A stretch of 64,000 nucleotides of DNA from Xenorhabdus lircayensis (GTDB lineage Bacteria > Pseudomonadota > Gammaproteobacteria > Enterobacterales > Enterobacteriaceae), in contig NZ_JACOII010000026.1 in assembly GCF_016306625.1 (NCBI RefSeq), positions 1 to 64,000 on the forward strand, written 5' to 3'. A program made the position numbers and the translations under genes. The notes below the pieces were generated by a model, which worked only from the letters and a program-made list of their open reading frames with translations, did not search any database and was not told the origin of the DNA. This document shows, piece after piece, positions 1 through 8,101 of this stretch (its first letter is position 1; the number at the start of each line of letters is the position of its first letter).

Positions 1-280
1 TAATGGCTCTTTTCGTCAATGTAATTATTCGGTTATAGCTCACCAATCCGGGAAAATCAGTGGTAAGGAATGGTTGCACGTGTTCTGCATAAAAGGCTTT
101 GAAATGACGATAATGGCTCATGTGAAATAAAATCAGGATGGTCATCACTTCACTGAGGGACAAGGAGGTTGTGCGATGACGTTTAAGCAGATTGTTTTCG
201 ATAATCTGTTGTTCCCAAATCGGAATAAATTTTTGGCAAAAATCATCGACACAGCAATAAAGTTCTTCTAAAGTCATCAT
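1..280 (-). pseudogene. IS982-family transposase A, 5' part (runs off window)
   Basis: The minus strand reads 93 codons from an ATG at 280 to the window edge without a stop. The product begins MMTLEELYCCVDDFCQKFIP and shares the blocks VDDFC, MTILILFHMSHYR and FKxFYxEH with the transposase fragment at 366-848; these are the N-terminal signature of IS982-family DDE transposases. The catalytic acidic residues lie further on, outside the window, so whether this copy is intact is unknown. A long hairpin ends one base before the start codon. Confidence 0.75.
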
Positions 281-281
281 A

Positions 282-338
282 GCCTGAGGATCCCCACGAT
301 TTTGTTTTCTAAGCAAAAACTTTGATCGTGCCTCAGGC
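282..338 (-). promoter_or_regulatory. Start-codon hairpin of IS982 copy A
   Basis: An outer stem (GCCTGAGG at 282-289 with CCTCAGGC at 331-338) and an inner stem (CACGAT at 295-300 with ATCGTG at 325-330) are separated by a 5-nt bulge on the start-codon side. A weaker GTTTT/AAAAC pairing (304-308 with 316-320) can form in the loop. The 3' arm ends one base before the transposase ATG, so the ribosome-binding region lies within the stem and bulge. Copy B has the same architecture with different bases. Confidence 0.65.
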
Positions 339-365
339 ACTTAGTTCCTTTTTTTCTTTTCTTCC

Positions 366-848
366 TTATCCAGAGTTCAGGTTAACCATCAAGTGTAATT
401 TGAAACCGTAAAACCCTCCCATCGAGTTCTTCCCTCGCTGCGCCACCTCCTTAAACACTTTATGGCGAGGAATACGGATGTTAGGGCACACGTGCAAACT
501 TGTGGAATCAATAAAAGCAATTCCCGTGGGTTTTCCTTTTAATTGAGTCAGATAACTGCACAGTGGAACTAAAACGGAAGGGGCGACACTGACAAAGCGG
601 GTATAACTGAGCAAGGTTGGAAAATCGTGATGATGATATGTCCAAATATGCTCCAGATAAAAATGTTTAAAATCACGGTAATGCGACATGTGAAAGAGGA
701 TCAGGATGGTCATAATTTCGCTGGGATACATGTGACCTTGTCTGCGGCGCAGACGATGCCCCTTAGTGAGACAAAACTGAGCCCATTGAGGAATGAAAAA
801 ACGACAAAAGTCATCGACATCGCAGAAAATTTCAATTAGTTTGTTCAT
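366..848 (-). pseudogene. IS982-family transposase B, 3'-truncated
   Basis: This encodes the N-terminal 160 or so residues of an IS982 transposase (normally close to 300). The conserved start MNKLIEIFCDVDDFC is followed by MTILILFHMSHYR, FIDSTSLHVC with the first catalytic-type Asp, and GGFYGFKLHLM. The last codons (NLNSG then TAA at 366-368) come from the terminal repeat of copy A, so the protein is cut before its remaining catalytic residues and cannot be active. I use the ATG at 848 because it matches the family N-terminus; an upstream in-frame GTG at 884 lies inside the hairpin loop. Confidence 0.8.
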
Positions 849-939
849 TGCCTGTTCCTTTTTAGAGCATTTTTTGGTGTGCACTAAAACTTTGCTCTTG
901 GAACAGGCACTTCGCCAGTTCTTTATCCAGAATTCGGGT
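383..939 (-). mobile_element. IS982-family insertion sequence B, truncated
   Basis: The remnant runs from the terminal sequence at about 921-939 (sense strand ACCCGAATTCTGGATAAAG) through the 5' half of the transposase to about 383, where the end of copy A interrupts it. The missing transposase 3' half may lie beyond copy A, left of the window, or may be deleted. Confidence 0.7.
849..909 (-). promoter_or_regulatory. Start-codon hairpin of IS982 copy B
   Basis: The outer stem pairs TGCCTGTTCC (849-858) with GGAACAGGCA (900-909). The inner stem pairs AGAGCA (864-869) with TGCTCT (893-898), with a 5-nt bulge on the start-codon side. On the sense strand the GGAA that serves as Shine-Dalgarno sits in the 3' arm, and the ATG at 848 directly follows it. 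The shape matches copy A, while the inner-stem bases are entirely different. Confidence 0.65.
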
Positions 940-1310
940 TATATACCTAATGTGTTAGTATTCATGATAAGTGAAATCGAAATAAACGAAATAGATAGGT
1001 GGTAAATTATTTTTAATCATCTATTTCAATAGATTATGTACTTTTTATTCTGTTTAATGGAGATTTTCCTTACGTTAATTCGTAAGGATAATTATGAGTA
1101 ATTGAGTGGCGGTAATATTTTATCGCCACGGCTTGCAGTGAATTATCGCCGTTCAGGTAGGACACAATCGCCTGTCTCCTCTGGCTTAGAAATCGGTTAA
1201 GCGCACCAGATATCCCTACAAAACACAGTTGCGCTTAAATTATAGATAGACTAATCTATCTAAAAAACTCACCACTCACTTAAGTGTTCATCAGTCAGTA
1301 AGGACGATAA
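940..1310. other. Intergenic region upstream of the RND operon
   Basis: No credible gene is seen. The stretch joins the end of IS982 copy B to the efflux operon and holds the palindrome at 1243-1262 and a ribosome-binding site (TAAGGA) just before the start at 1311. Confidence 0.5.
1243..1262. promoter_or_regulatory. Candidate repressor operator upstream of RND operon
   Basis: A perfect inverted repeat, TAGATAGA-CTAA-TCTATCTA, lies 48 bases ahead of the adaptor start. Eight-base arms with a 4-base spacer suit a TetR-family dimer, and a TetR-type regulator gene follows the transporter at 5659. The link between site and regulator is inferred from position only. Confidence 0.55.
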
Positions 1311-2417
1311 ATGGCAAGAAACCTACTCTCCCTTCTTGGCTTTAGTTTTTCTATGTTCATTTTTAATACAAATGCCCAGTTACCCCAAGAGCAGATGCGT
1401 GTCTCAACCACAACGATGCAGGCAGTTCCCTACGTTCCTACCATTGAAATTTTGGGATCTGTCGTTGCAAGGAATGAGATTGTGATAAGCCCAACGCTTA
1501 CCCAACATATCATTACTGATGTTTTAGTCGAAGAAGGCGACTATGTAAAACAAGGCGAAGTTTTAGCAACGCTTGAAACACCCATTCAAGATGAAAAAGT
1601 CAAAAGGGCCAAGGCAGAACTGGAAAAAGCACTGGCGTTGATAAAACAGAATGAAGCGATGAATAATCAGGCCCAGTCTGAGCTTCAACGGGCAAAACCG
1701 CTGATCAATACGGGGGTTATTTCTGTTAGTGAATTTGGAAAATACAAAATGGAGGCAAATTCATCATTATCTGCCTTAAATGCAGCAAAAGCAGAATATA
1801 GGCAGTTACAGGCCCAACTACAAGAGGAAAAGACCCAACGGGCAAAAACTACGATACTCGCCCCCAAAGAAGGGGTTATCAGTGAACGCGTCGCCATGAG
1901 CGGTATGATTACTGATGATAATTACCTGTTTAAATTGATTGAAAACAATCAATATGAATTCTCAGCCGAAGCCTATATTTCTAATTTAAAACAGGTACAG
2001 GTGGGTTCATCTGCGGTTATTTCTCTTACTGAGAGAGATAAAATAACCGGCAATGTGAGATATGTATCACCGAAAATTGATCCTATTACCCAAATAGGAA
2101 AAATAAGAATCGCCCTTGAAAATTCGCCCAAAGATATCAAGCTGGGTGACTTCGGCTATGCCCTCTTTCAATTAAAACCCGAAAAAATCAATGCCATTCC
2201 TTATAGTGCCGCCACAATAACTGATAAAAATAAAGCGTATGTCTTTGTTGTCGGTAAAAACAATGTTGTCGAGAAAAAGCAAATTACCACCGGGCGTGTT
2301 TTTGATAACTGGATTGAAATAAAGTCAGGATTATCATCAAAAGATAAAGTCATTGTTTCCGCATCGCCATTCCTACAGGAAATGGATACTGTTTCTATGA
2401 CATCACAGGAAAAATAA
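1311..2417 (+). CDS. RND efflux periplasmic adaptor subunit
   Basis: This is a membrane-fusion protein that would connect the inner-membrane RND pump encoded next to an outer-membrane channel. The N-terminus has a hydrophobic export signal (residues 1-22, LLSLLGFSFSMFIF then NAQ). Next come a lipoyl-like half-motif (VEEGDYVKQGEVLATLE, about 75-91), a coiled-coil hairpin rich in K, E, Q and A (about 98-165), the second lipoyl half (ILAPKEGVISERV, about 182-194) and a beta-barrel/MP-proximal C-terminus. At 368 residues it has the usual MFP length. Only one base separates its stop from the pump gene, indicating one transcript. No outer-membrane factor is encoded nearby, so TolC is the likely partner. 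The drug range cannot be read from sequence. Confidence 0.88.
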   Translation: MARNLLSLLGFSFSMFIFNTNAQLPQEQMRVSTTTMQAVPYVPTIEILGSVVARNEIVISPTLTQHIITDVLVEEGDYVKQGEVLATLETPIQDEKVKRAKAELEKALALIKQNEAMNNQAQSELQRAKPLINTGVISVSEFGKYKMEANSSLSALNAAKAEYRQLQAQLQEEKTQRAKTTILAPKEGVISERVAMSGMITDDNYLFKLIENNQYEFSAEAYISNLKQVQVGSSAVISLTERDKITGNVRYVSPKIDPITQIGKIRIALENSPKDIKLGDFGYALFQLKPEKINAIPYSAATITDKNKAYVFVVGKNNVVEKKQITTGRVFDNWIEIKSGLSSKDKVIVSASPFLQEMDTVSMTSQEK

Positions 2418-2418
2418 G

Positions 2419-5400
2419 ATGAAATTCCAATTATCAGAATGGGCGATTAGAAAGCCAATTCCCACGATTGTTATTTTTCTGGCTCTCACTGTGGCAGGGC
2501 TATTTTCCTTCTTTAAATTACCCATCAATGCCAACCCAGTGATTAACTTTCCTGTGGTGACTGTCACTGTCACGCAAGATGGTTCATCCCCCTCTGAATT
2601 GGAAAATGCGGTTACACAACCTATCGAGCGCGCCGTTTCTGGATTACCCGGAATTCGGCATATTAACTCAACAATAACCGATGGCGTATCTATCACGATT
2701 GTTGAATTTAATTTAAAAGTTGACCCTAACGTTGCCATTAGTGATATTCGTGAGCAGATTACCCAGATTCGTGCGGAACTACCCCAGACAATAGATGAAC
2801 CCATGATAAACCGCATTGATGTCGAAGGTGGGGCGATTCTGAATTATGCCGTTCAGTCAAAAGATAAAGATTTGACCGAATTATCGTGGTTTGTGGATGA
2901 CACGTTAAGTAAAAAGTTATTGATGGTGCCGGGTGTCCAGAAAATAGCGCGATTAGGTGGCACAAGTCGGGAAATTTTGATTGAGCCGGATCCGGTAAAA
3001 CTGGCTGCTTTAAAGATTAGCGTGGCGGATATTAACCAGTTATTACTTCAGAATAATGTCAATATCCCTGGCGGAAAAATGACGGTTGCCGGGCAAAGCC
3101 ACACGATACGTATATTAGGTGCCAAGAATGAAGTGGATTATCTGCGCCAATTAAAACTTCCTTTAGAAAAAAATAATTGGGTCACTTTGGGGAATATTGC
3201 CACCGTCAGTGACTCACATAAAGAAACAATCACTATTGCCCGTTTGAATAGTAAACCAGTGATTGGTTTCGCTGTATTTCGGGCTAAAGGTTCCAGTGAT
3301 ACTGTAGTAGAAAAAGGCGTTACACAAACATTGAACGATATTGAGAAAGAGTATCCTAATATCGATATCAAATTGGTCACATCAAACGTGAAATACACAG
3401 TATCAGGTTATAACTTGACCATGCAGACCCTCATCGAGGGCGCAATATTGACCGTCATTGTGGTATTTTTCTTCCTGAAAAGCTGGCGTGCGACACTGAT
3501 TGCCGCAGTTGCCTTACCATTATCTATATTGCCGACCTTTATTATTCTGCATATATTTGATTACACGTTAAATAGCATTACGTTACTGGCATTAACATTG
3601 GTTATCGGCATCTTGGTTGATGATGCGATAGTCGAAATAGAGAATATAGAAAAATATATTGAACGAGGTGAAAGACCTTATATTGCAGCCATCAAGGCTT
3701 CAAATGCCATCGGGTTTGCCATCATTGCCATTACTATCACGATTGTTGCAGTTTTTCTTCCCGTCAGTTTTGTTGGTGGCTTCGTAGGTAAATATTTTGT
3801 CCCGTTTGGCATTACCGTATCCGCCGCCGTATTATCTTCATTGTTGGTTGCCAGATTAGTCACGCCTCTGATGTCCGCTTATCTGTTGCTGCCAAAAAAA
3901 CATATAAAAGTGGATGAAACTGAAACCCCCAAATGGATCCAGAAATATATATCCATTCTGGATAAGACATTAAAATTTCGCAAAACTGCCTTAGCTCTCG
4001 CTGTTGTCTTTCTTTTTGGTTCATTGGGTCTGGTTGATCTATTGCCATCCGGCTTTTTGCCTAAATCGGATGTCAGCATCGCCAAAATAGAAGTTGAAAC
4101 CCCACCCGGAACACAGGCAACACGAAGTGATGAAATTTTGCAGAAGATTATTAAGAAGCTGCAAGATCGCCCAGAAGTTGTCGATATCTTTTCTGTTGCC
4201 GGCGTTGAGGGTTCATCCGGCACTATCAGTCAAAATAAAAGCAATATTCTTATCAATTTAGTCCCCATCGATGAACGTAAAGTGTCACAAAAAGAATTTG
4301 AGCAATCATTGACGCCTGTTTTGAATGAAATTCCAGATATTCGATATAACTTTGGCAATAGTGAAGGGAATCGTGACGTTTCGATTGTTCTCGCCAGTGA
4401 TAATCCCAAAATTTTGTCTCAGACAACAAAACAGTTACGTCGAGAGATGATGAAGTTGAATGGATTGAAAAATATCCAGATTTCACAACCATTACCAAGA
4501 CGGGAAATTATCATCACGCCGAATATAGCCGAAGCTGCCAGAGCGGGGGTAACAACAGACGCTATTGGGTCGGTGATCAAAACAGCAACAATTGGTGAGA
4601 TTAATGCCAATGTCTCTAAATTCAATTTATCAGACAGGCAAATTCCGATTCGCGTCTTATTATCCAAAGAAAGCAGAGATAATCTGACCGTATTAAACGA
4701 CCTCTATGTCAACAGTACATCTGGCACCAATGTGCAGGTCAGATCTGTCGCCGGTGTCTCTTTTGCTTCAGGCCCTGACAAAATAGAACGGATATCCAGA
4801 CAACGTAAGGCAATAATTGAAGCCGATCTTGATGGTATTGCAATTGGAACAGCATTAGATCAAATCAATGAATTGCCATCATTGAAAAACTTGCCACCAG
4901 AAGTCAAAAGAATCGTGTATGGCGATGTTGAATACATGAATGAAATGTTTGACCGTTTCTCCACCACCATGATATTGAGTGTTCTGATGGTACTGGCCAT
5001 TCTGATTGTTCTGTTTAAAGACTTTTTACAACCATTGACAATTTTAATTGCCCTGCCCTTTGCTATTGGTGGTGCTATCATCGCTCTGCTTCTCTATAAT
5101 GCCGCAATTGATATGCCTGTTATTATCGGCATATTAATGTTGATGGGGATCGTCACCAAAAACTCTATCTTGCTGGTTGAATTTATTCTCGAAAGAGCTC
5201 GTTCTGGTATGTCACGGAATGAAGCGATTATTCAGGCCGGCAGAGAACGTGTCAGGCCGATTATCATGACAACGATTGCCATGATTGCGGGAATGGTTCC
5301 TCTCGTCATAACCAGTGGAGCAGATGCCAGTTTCCGGGCTCCCATGGCCATTGCAGTTATTGGCGGGCTACTCAGTTCAACGTTACTAAGTTTGCTGTTT

Positions 5401-5502
5401 GTCCCCGTTGTTTACAGTTATATGGATGATTTTAAAAATTTTATTACTCCATATCTTAAAAAATTGTCATCAGTAACGAAAGACGACCTCAATTTTCACT
5501 GA
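2419..5502 (+). CDS. RND (HAE-1) multidrug efflux transporter
   Basis: This proton-driven inner-membrane efflux pump of 1027 residues has the normal length for AcrB/MdtB relatives. The first membrane helix follows the conserved start (MKFQLSEWAIRKPIPTIV). The proton-relay Asp pair appears in the TM4 block GILVDDAIVEIENI (about residues 400-413), and the partner Lys in GIVTKNSILLVEF (about 911-923). Two large periplasmic loops with GSS and IERAVSGLPG-type porter motifs are present, and a duplicated 6+6 helix layout is implied. It is co-transcribed with the adaptor and followed by a strong hairpin, then a TetR gene. It is a multidrug-type rather than heavy-metal RND, judged from the GILVDD block. 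The substrate is unknown. Confidence 0.9.
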   Translation: MKFQLSEWAIRKPIPTIVIFLALTVAGLFSFFKLPINANPVINFPVVTVTVTQDGSSPSELENAVTQPIERAVSGLPGIRHINSTITDGVSITIVEFNLKVDPNVAISDIREQITQIRAELPQTIDEPMINRIDVEGGAILNYAVQSKDKDLTELSWFVDDTLSKKLLMVPGVQKIARLGGTSREILIEPDPVKLAALKISVADINQLLLQNNVNIPGGKMTVAGQSHTIRILGAKNEVDYLRQLKLPLEKNNWVTLGNIATVSDSHKETITIARLNSKPVIGFAVFRAKGSSDTVVEKGVTQTLNDIEKEYPNIDIKLVTSNVKYTVSGYNLTMQTLIEGAILTVIVVFFFLKSWRATLIAAVALPLSILPTFIILHIFDYTLNSITLLALTLVIGILVDDAIVEIENIEKYIERGERPYIAAIKASNAIGFAIIAITITIVAVFLPVSFVGGFVGKYFVPFGITVSAAVLSSLLVARLVTPLMSAYLLLPKKHIKVDETETPKWIQKYISILDKTLKFRKTALALAVVFLFGSLGLVDLLPSGFLPKSDVSIAKIEVETPPGTQATRSDEILQKIIKKLQDRPEVVDIFSVAGVEGSSGTISQNKSNILINLVPIDERKVSQKEFEQSLTPVLNEIPDIRYNFGNSEGNRDVSIVLASDNPKILSQTTKQLRREMMKLNGLKNIQISQPLPRREIIITPNIAEAARAGVTTDAIGSVIKTATIGEINANVSKFNLSDRQIPIRVLLSKESRDNLTVLNDLYVNSTSGTNVQVRSVAGVSFASGPDKIERISRQRKAIIEADLDGIAIGTALDQINELPSLKNLPPEVKRIVYGDVEYMNEMFDRFSTTMILSVLMVLAILIVLFKDFLQPLTILIALPFAIGGAIIALLLYNAAIDMPVIIGILMLMGIVTKNSILLVEFILERARSGMSRNEAIIQAGRERVRPIIMTTIAMIAGMVPLVITSGADASFRAPMAIAVIGGLLSSTLLSLLFVPVVYSYMDDFKNFITPYLKKLSSVTKDDLNFH

Positions 5503-5510
5503 CAGATTAT

Positions 5511-5544
5511 TTTATGTCCGGCATAAATAGATGCCGGACATAAA
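5511..5544 (+). terminator. Hairpin terminator after RND operon
   Basis: A perfect 14-bp stem (TTTATGTCCGGCAT with ATGCCGGACATAAA) and a 6-nt loop lie just after the transporter stop. The flanking bases are AT-rich but there is no long T-run, so termination may be partial. Confidence 0.6.
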
Positions 5545-5597
5545 TCATAAATAGATTTTTCCCAGCGGTTGAATCAGAAAAATAAATACTTATAACG

Positions 5598-5614
5598 TTT
5601 TTATATTATAAAAA
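5598..5614. promoter_or_regulatory. AT palindrome upstream of tetR
   Basis: TTTTTATA-T-TATAAAAA is a perfect palindrome 44 bases ahead of the regulator start. It does not match the 1243-1262 repeat. It may be an operator or simply part of an AT-rich promoter. Confidence 0.3.
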
Positions 5615-5658
5615 TTAATTAATTTAATTTTATATCCAAAATTTTGGAGGAAGATAAA

Positions 5659-6264
5659 GTGAAAAAACAGACAGAAAAACAGCGAGCCAAGCGCAAGCAT
5701 ATTCTTGATGCTGCCATTTCCTGTTTTATAGAAAAAGGGTTCCATGCGACGTCAACGGCAGAAATCTGCAAGGCAGCAAGTATGAGTCCCGGAAACCTGT
5801 TTCACTATTACCCAACCAAAAATGCCATTATTGAAGCTATCGCAGAAGAAGACAGTCATGACTATGATGACATTTTGTCTGACTGTAATGATGAAAGCTC
5901 GGTCATCACAACATCGGCTATCGTAACAATAGAAAACATGATGTCCGCTTTGATCCATCTATATAATGAACCCGGCTATGCACGCCTTAGTATCGAAATT
6001 ATTGCTGAAGCCAGCCGCAATCCCGCCATTAATAAAATATTTATCGAAAACGAAAAAAAAGTCAGGGAACGTTTAGCGTTATTAATTCACACAGGCATTG
6101 AAAACGGTGAGATTGATCAACAGATTAATGCAGAACAAGCGGCATCTTGGTTAATGGCCACCATCGACGGCGCGGTAGGAAGAAAAGGAATGGAGGTAGA
6201 CTTTGATTGCGTTGAGAATCTTGATTTTCTTACCTATATGATACGAAAAACGTTTGCACCGTAA
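5659..6264 (+). CDS. TetR-family transcriptional regulator
   Basis: The N-terminal helix-turn-helix is clear: RKHILDAAISCFIEKGFHAT, then TAEICKAASMSPGNLFHYYPTK (about residues 12-55), the standard TetR DNA-binding layout. The remaining 140 or so residues form a helical ligand-binding and dimerisation domain with no assignable ligand. I chose the GTG at 5659 because GGAGG lies at 5646-5650 with normal spacing; an in-frame TTG at 5644 would place that ribosome-binding site inside the gene. Length is 201 residues, typical for the family. Its position after the RND genes suggests it represses them, probably through the palindrome at 1243-1262; that is inference. Confidence 0.85.
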   Translation: MKKQTEKQRAKRKHILDAAISCFIEKGFHATSTAEICKAASMSPGNLFHYYPTKNAIIEAIAEEDSHDYDDILSDCNDESSVITTSAIVTIENMMSALIHLYNEPGYARLSIEIIAEASRNPAINKIFIENEKKVRERLALLIHTGIENGEIDQQINAEQAASWLMATIDGAVGRKGMEVDFDCVENLDFLTYMIRKTFAP

Positions 6265-6369
6265 ACGTGGATTCCAACAATCTCTCCCATCAACCAGTAG
6301 CGACGCGCGTCTAGCTAAGGTATTATTGCCCGCTATATTATTGGTACACGCCCTTTATCAATTGAATTT

Positions 6370-6660
6370 ATGGCAAAAGAACAAACTGATCGCACCACGC
6401 TGGATTTGTTCGCAGATGAACGCAGGCCAGGGCGACCTAAAACAAACCCACTGTCCAGGGATGAACAGCTTAGGATCAATAAACGCAACCAGTTGCGAAG
6501 AGATAAAGTCAAGGGACTGCGTCGAGTGGAACTCAAACTCAATGAAGATGCCGTCGATGCACTGAATCATCTGGCAAAGCAGCGCAATATCAGTCGCAGT
6601 GAACTGATTGAACAAATGTTGTTAGCCCAACTGGTAGAAAAAAATCACCTTGCCGATTAA
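6370..6660 (+). CDS. ybfE: YbfE family ribbon-helix-helix-like protein
   Basis: A 96-residue basic protein (LFADERRPGRPKTNPLSRDE near the N-terminus, then LRRVELKLNEDAVDALNHLA and ISRSELIEQMLLAQL). It matches E. coli YbfE, which precedes fldA there as it does here. The C-terminal half looks like a ribbon-helix-helix DNA-binding fold (an R-V-E-L-K-L strand followed by two helices). E. coli ybfE is described as LexA-regulated, but I see no CTGT-N8-ACAG box upstream here. Its function is not established. Confidence 0.8.
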   Translation: MAKEQTDRTTLDLFADERRPGRPKTNPLSRDEQLRINKRNQLRRDKVKGLRRVELKLNEDAVDALNHLAKQRNISRSELIEQMLLAQLVEKNHLAD

Positions 6661-6787
6661 CGGCTTTTACTCAACAGCAATGAAGCGGCATTACCACACA
6701 AATCTGACAGACTTGTCACTGATGTTTGGTCAAAATAACGCTTTTCATGTTACTAAAACTGACATTTTTCCTGCTGATTTCAGCGTG

Positions 6788-6810
6788 ATGTGTATAGCCT
6801 TAATACACAT
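6788..6810. promoter_or_regulatory. Palindrome upstream of fldA
   Basis: ATGTGTAT-agcctta-ATACACAT is a perfect inverted repeat with 8-base arms and a 7-base spacer, ending 25 bases before the fldA start. It could be an operator or a 5' UTR hairpin. It does not match the Fur box consensus. Confidence 0.4.
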
Positions 6811-6835
6811 ATAAAATAAGAGGTTAACCCATTTT

Positions 6836-7369
6836 ATGGCAATAATAGGTATATTCTTCGGCAGCGATACAGGCAACACAGAGAACATCGCCAAAATGCT
6901 CCAAAAAAAATTGGGTGGTGCTGATGTTGCTGAAGTCCACGATATTGCCAAAAGTAGCAAAGAAGACATTGAATCCTTTGATATCCTGCTACTTGGCATC
7001 CCAACTTGGTATTACGGCGAAGCTCAGTGTGATTGGGATGATTTCTTCCCTACACTGGAAGAGATCAACTTCGAAGGTAAACTGGTTGCTCTGTTCGGCT
7101 GTGGTGATCAGGAAGATTATGCAGAGTACTTCTGTGATGCTATGGGCACCATTCGCGACATTATTGAACCTCATGGCGCGATTATCGTAGGCCACTGGCC
7201 AACCGAAGGGTATCACTTTGAAGCCTCTAAAGGTATGGCCGATGATAACCACTTTATCGGCCTCGCTATCGATGAAGATCGTCAACCAGAATTGACGGAT
7301 GAGCGCGTTGAAGCTTGGGTACAACAGATCAAAACCGAGATGAGCCTGTCAGAAATTCTGGGTGCATAA
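6836..7369 (+). CDS. fldA: Flavodoxin I
   Basis: This FMN-binding electron carrier serves radical-SAM and other reductive enzymes, which here include MiaB and LipA encoded in the same window. The P-loop that binds FMN phosphate is at the N-terminus (FFGSDTGNTENIA, residues 7-19). Aromatic and acidic loops flanking the flavin follow (PTWYYGEAQCDWDDF at about 56-70, GCGDQEDYAEYFCDA at about 88-102). At 177 residues it is one longer than the E. coli protein as I recall it. It sits between ybfE and fur as in E. coli. The start is supported by an upstream AAGAGG. Confidence 0.95.
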   Translation: MAIIGIFFGSDTGNTENIAKMLQKKLGGADVAEVHDIAKSSKEDIESFDILLLGIPTWYYGEAQCDWDDFFPTLEEINFEGKLVALFGCGDQEDYAEYFCDAMGTIRDIIEPHGAIIVGHWPTEGYHFEASKGMADDNHFIGLAIDEDRQPELTDERVEAWVQQIKTEMSLSEILGA

Positions 7370-7550
7370 GGATAAAGTTCCCTTTCACGCAGGATTATTC
7401 TTGCATAATGTGTCATGATATCGGGGCTGGCATGGTTTTCATTTTGAATATCCATGCCTATAATCATCAACGTGAAACAGAATCATGATTCCCTCACGAT
7501 ACCCCAAGTATCATAAGTTCACTTAACTCAAGTTACAGGACTGAATCCGC

Positions 7551-8000
7551 ATGACCGACAACAATAAAGCATTGAAAAATGCTGGACTTAAAGTAACACT
7601 TCCACGATTGAAAATTCTGGAAGTGTTACAGGACCCAGAATGCCATCATGTCAGTGCGGAAGATCTCTACAAAAAACTGATTGATATCGGTGAAGAGATT
7701 GGCCTCGCCACTGTCTATCGCGTGCTGAACCAGTTCGATGATGCCGGCATTGTCACACGCCACAATTTTGAAGGCGGTAAATCGGTTTTTGAACTCACTC
7801 AGCAACATCACCATGACCATCTGATTTGCCTCGACTGCGGTAAAGTCATTGAATTCAGTGACGAATTCATTGAAGAGCGTCAGAGGAATATCGCTGAACG
7901 TTATGGGATTAAACTCTCAAACCACAGCCTCTATTTATATGGTCACTGCACTGTTGGTGATTGTCGCAAAGATAGCTTGCTTCATGATGAAAAAGCATGA
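7551..8000 (+). CDS. fur: Ferric uptake regulator Fur
   Basis: Fur is an Fe2+-responsive repressor of iron-uptake genes. The winged-helix N-terminal domain (residues 1-84) contains AGLKVTLPRLKILEVLQ and GLATVYRVLNQFDDAGIV. The metal-binding dimerisation domain contains HHHDHLICLDCGKVIEF (His cluster plus CxxC at about 87-103) and a C-terminal CTVGDC pair that can bind structural zinc. It has 149 residues, the family length. Likely targets in this window are the Fur box at 44992-45010 and, by family expectation, the siderophore operon at the right edge, whose promoter lies outside the window. Confidence 0.97.
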   Translation: MTDNNKALKNAGLKVTLPRLKILEVLQDPECHHVSAEDLYKKLIDIGEEIGLATVYRVLNQFDDAGIVTRHNFEGGKSVFELTQQHHHDHLICLDCGKVIEFSDEFIEERQRNIAERYGIKLSNHSLYLYGHCTVGDCRKDSLLHDEKA

Positions 8001-8059
8001 TAGGTAAGAAGTAATTAAAATCATCCAATTTGGATATCTGATTTAGTCTGAATAAGCTA

Positions 8060-8088
8060 CTGCCGATTAGTTTTGCACTAATCGGCAG
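8060..8088. terminator. Bidirectional hairpin between fur and chitobiase
   Basis: A perfect 12-bp stem (CTGCCGATTAGT with ACTAATCGGCAG) and a 5-nt loop lie between the convergent genes fur and chb. There is only a weak T-run on the fur side. Confidence 0.6.
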
Positions 8089-8101
8089 GTTGCTTTAAAC
8101 G

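Larger units (their letters stand above)
1..382 (-). mobile_element. IS982-family insertion sequence A, partial
   Basis: This is the upstream end of an IS982-like element that runs off the left edge of the window. It holds a transposase 5' part and a terminal sequence whose sense-strand end reads ACCTGAACTCTGGATAAGG, close to the end of the neighbouring copy (ACCCGAATTCTGGATAAAG). The boundary at about 382 is where this end abuts the truncated transposase of copy B, so A probably inserted into B or recombined with it. Only this one end is visible, so the target duplication cannot be checked here. Confidence 0.75.

Noticed and set aside
866-884. GTG at 884 as the start of IS982 transposase B.
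   Set aside because: It lies in the hairpin loop; the ATG at 848 matches the family N-terminus.
6265-6369. LexA box for ybfE.
   Set aside because: No CTGT-N8-ACAG pattern is present between tetR and ybfE.
7454-7516. A 20-codon frame upstream of fur, considered as an equivalent of the E. coli upstream-of-fur leader (uof).
   Set aside because: The E. coli leader is coupled by overlapping the fur start; this frame stops 34 bases short, and the frame that does overlap the fur ATG has no start codon after its upstream stop.
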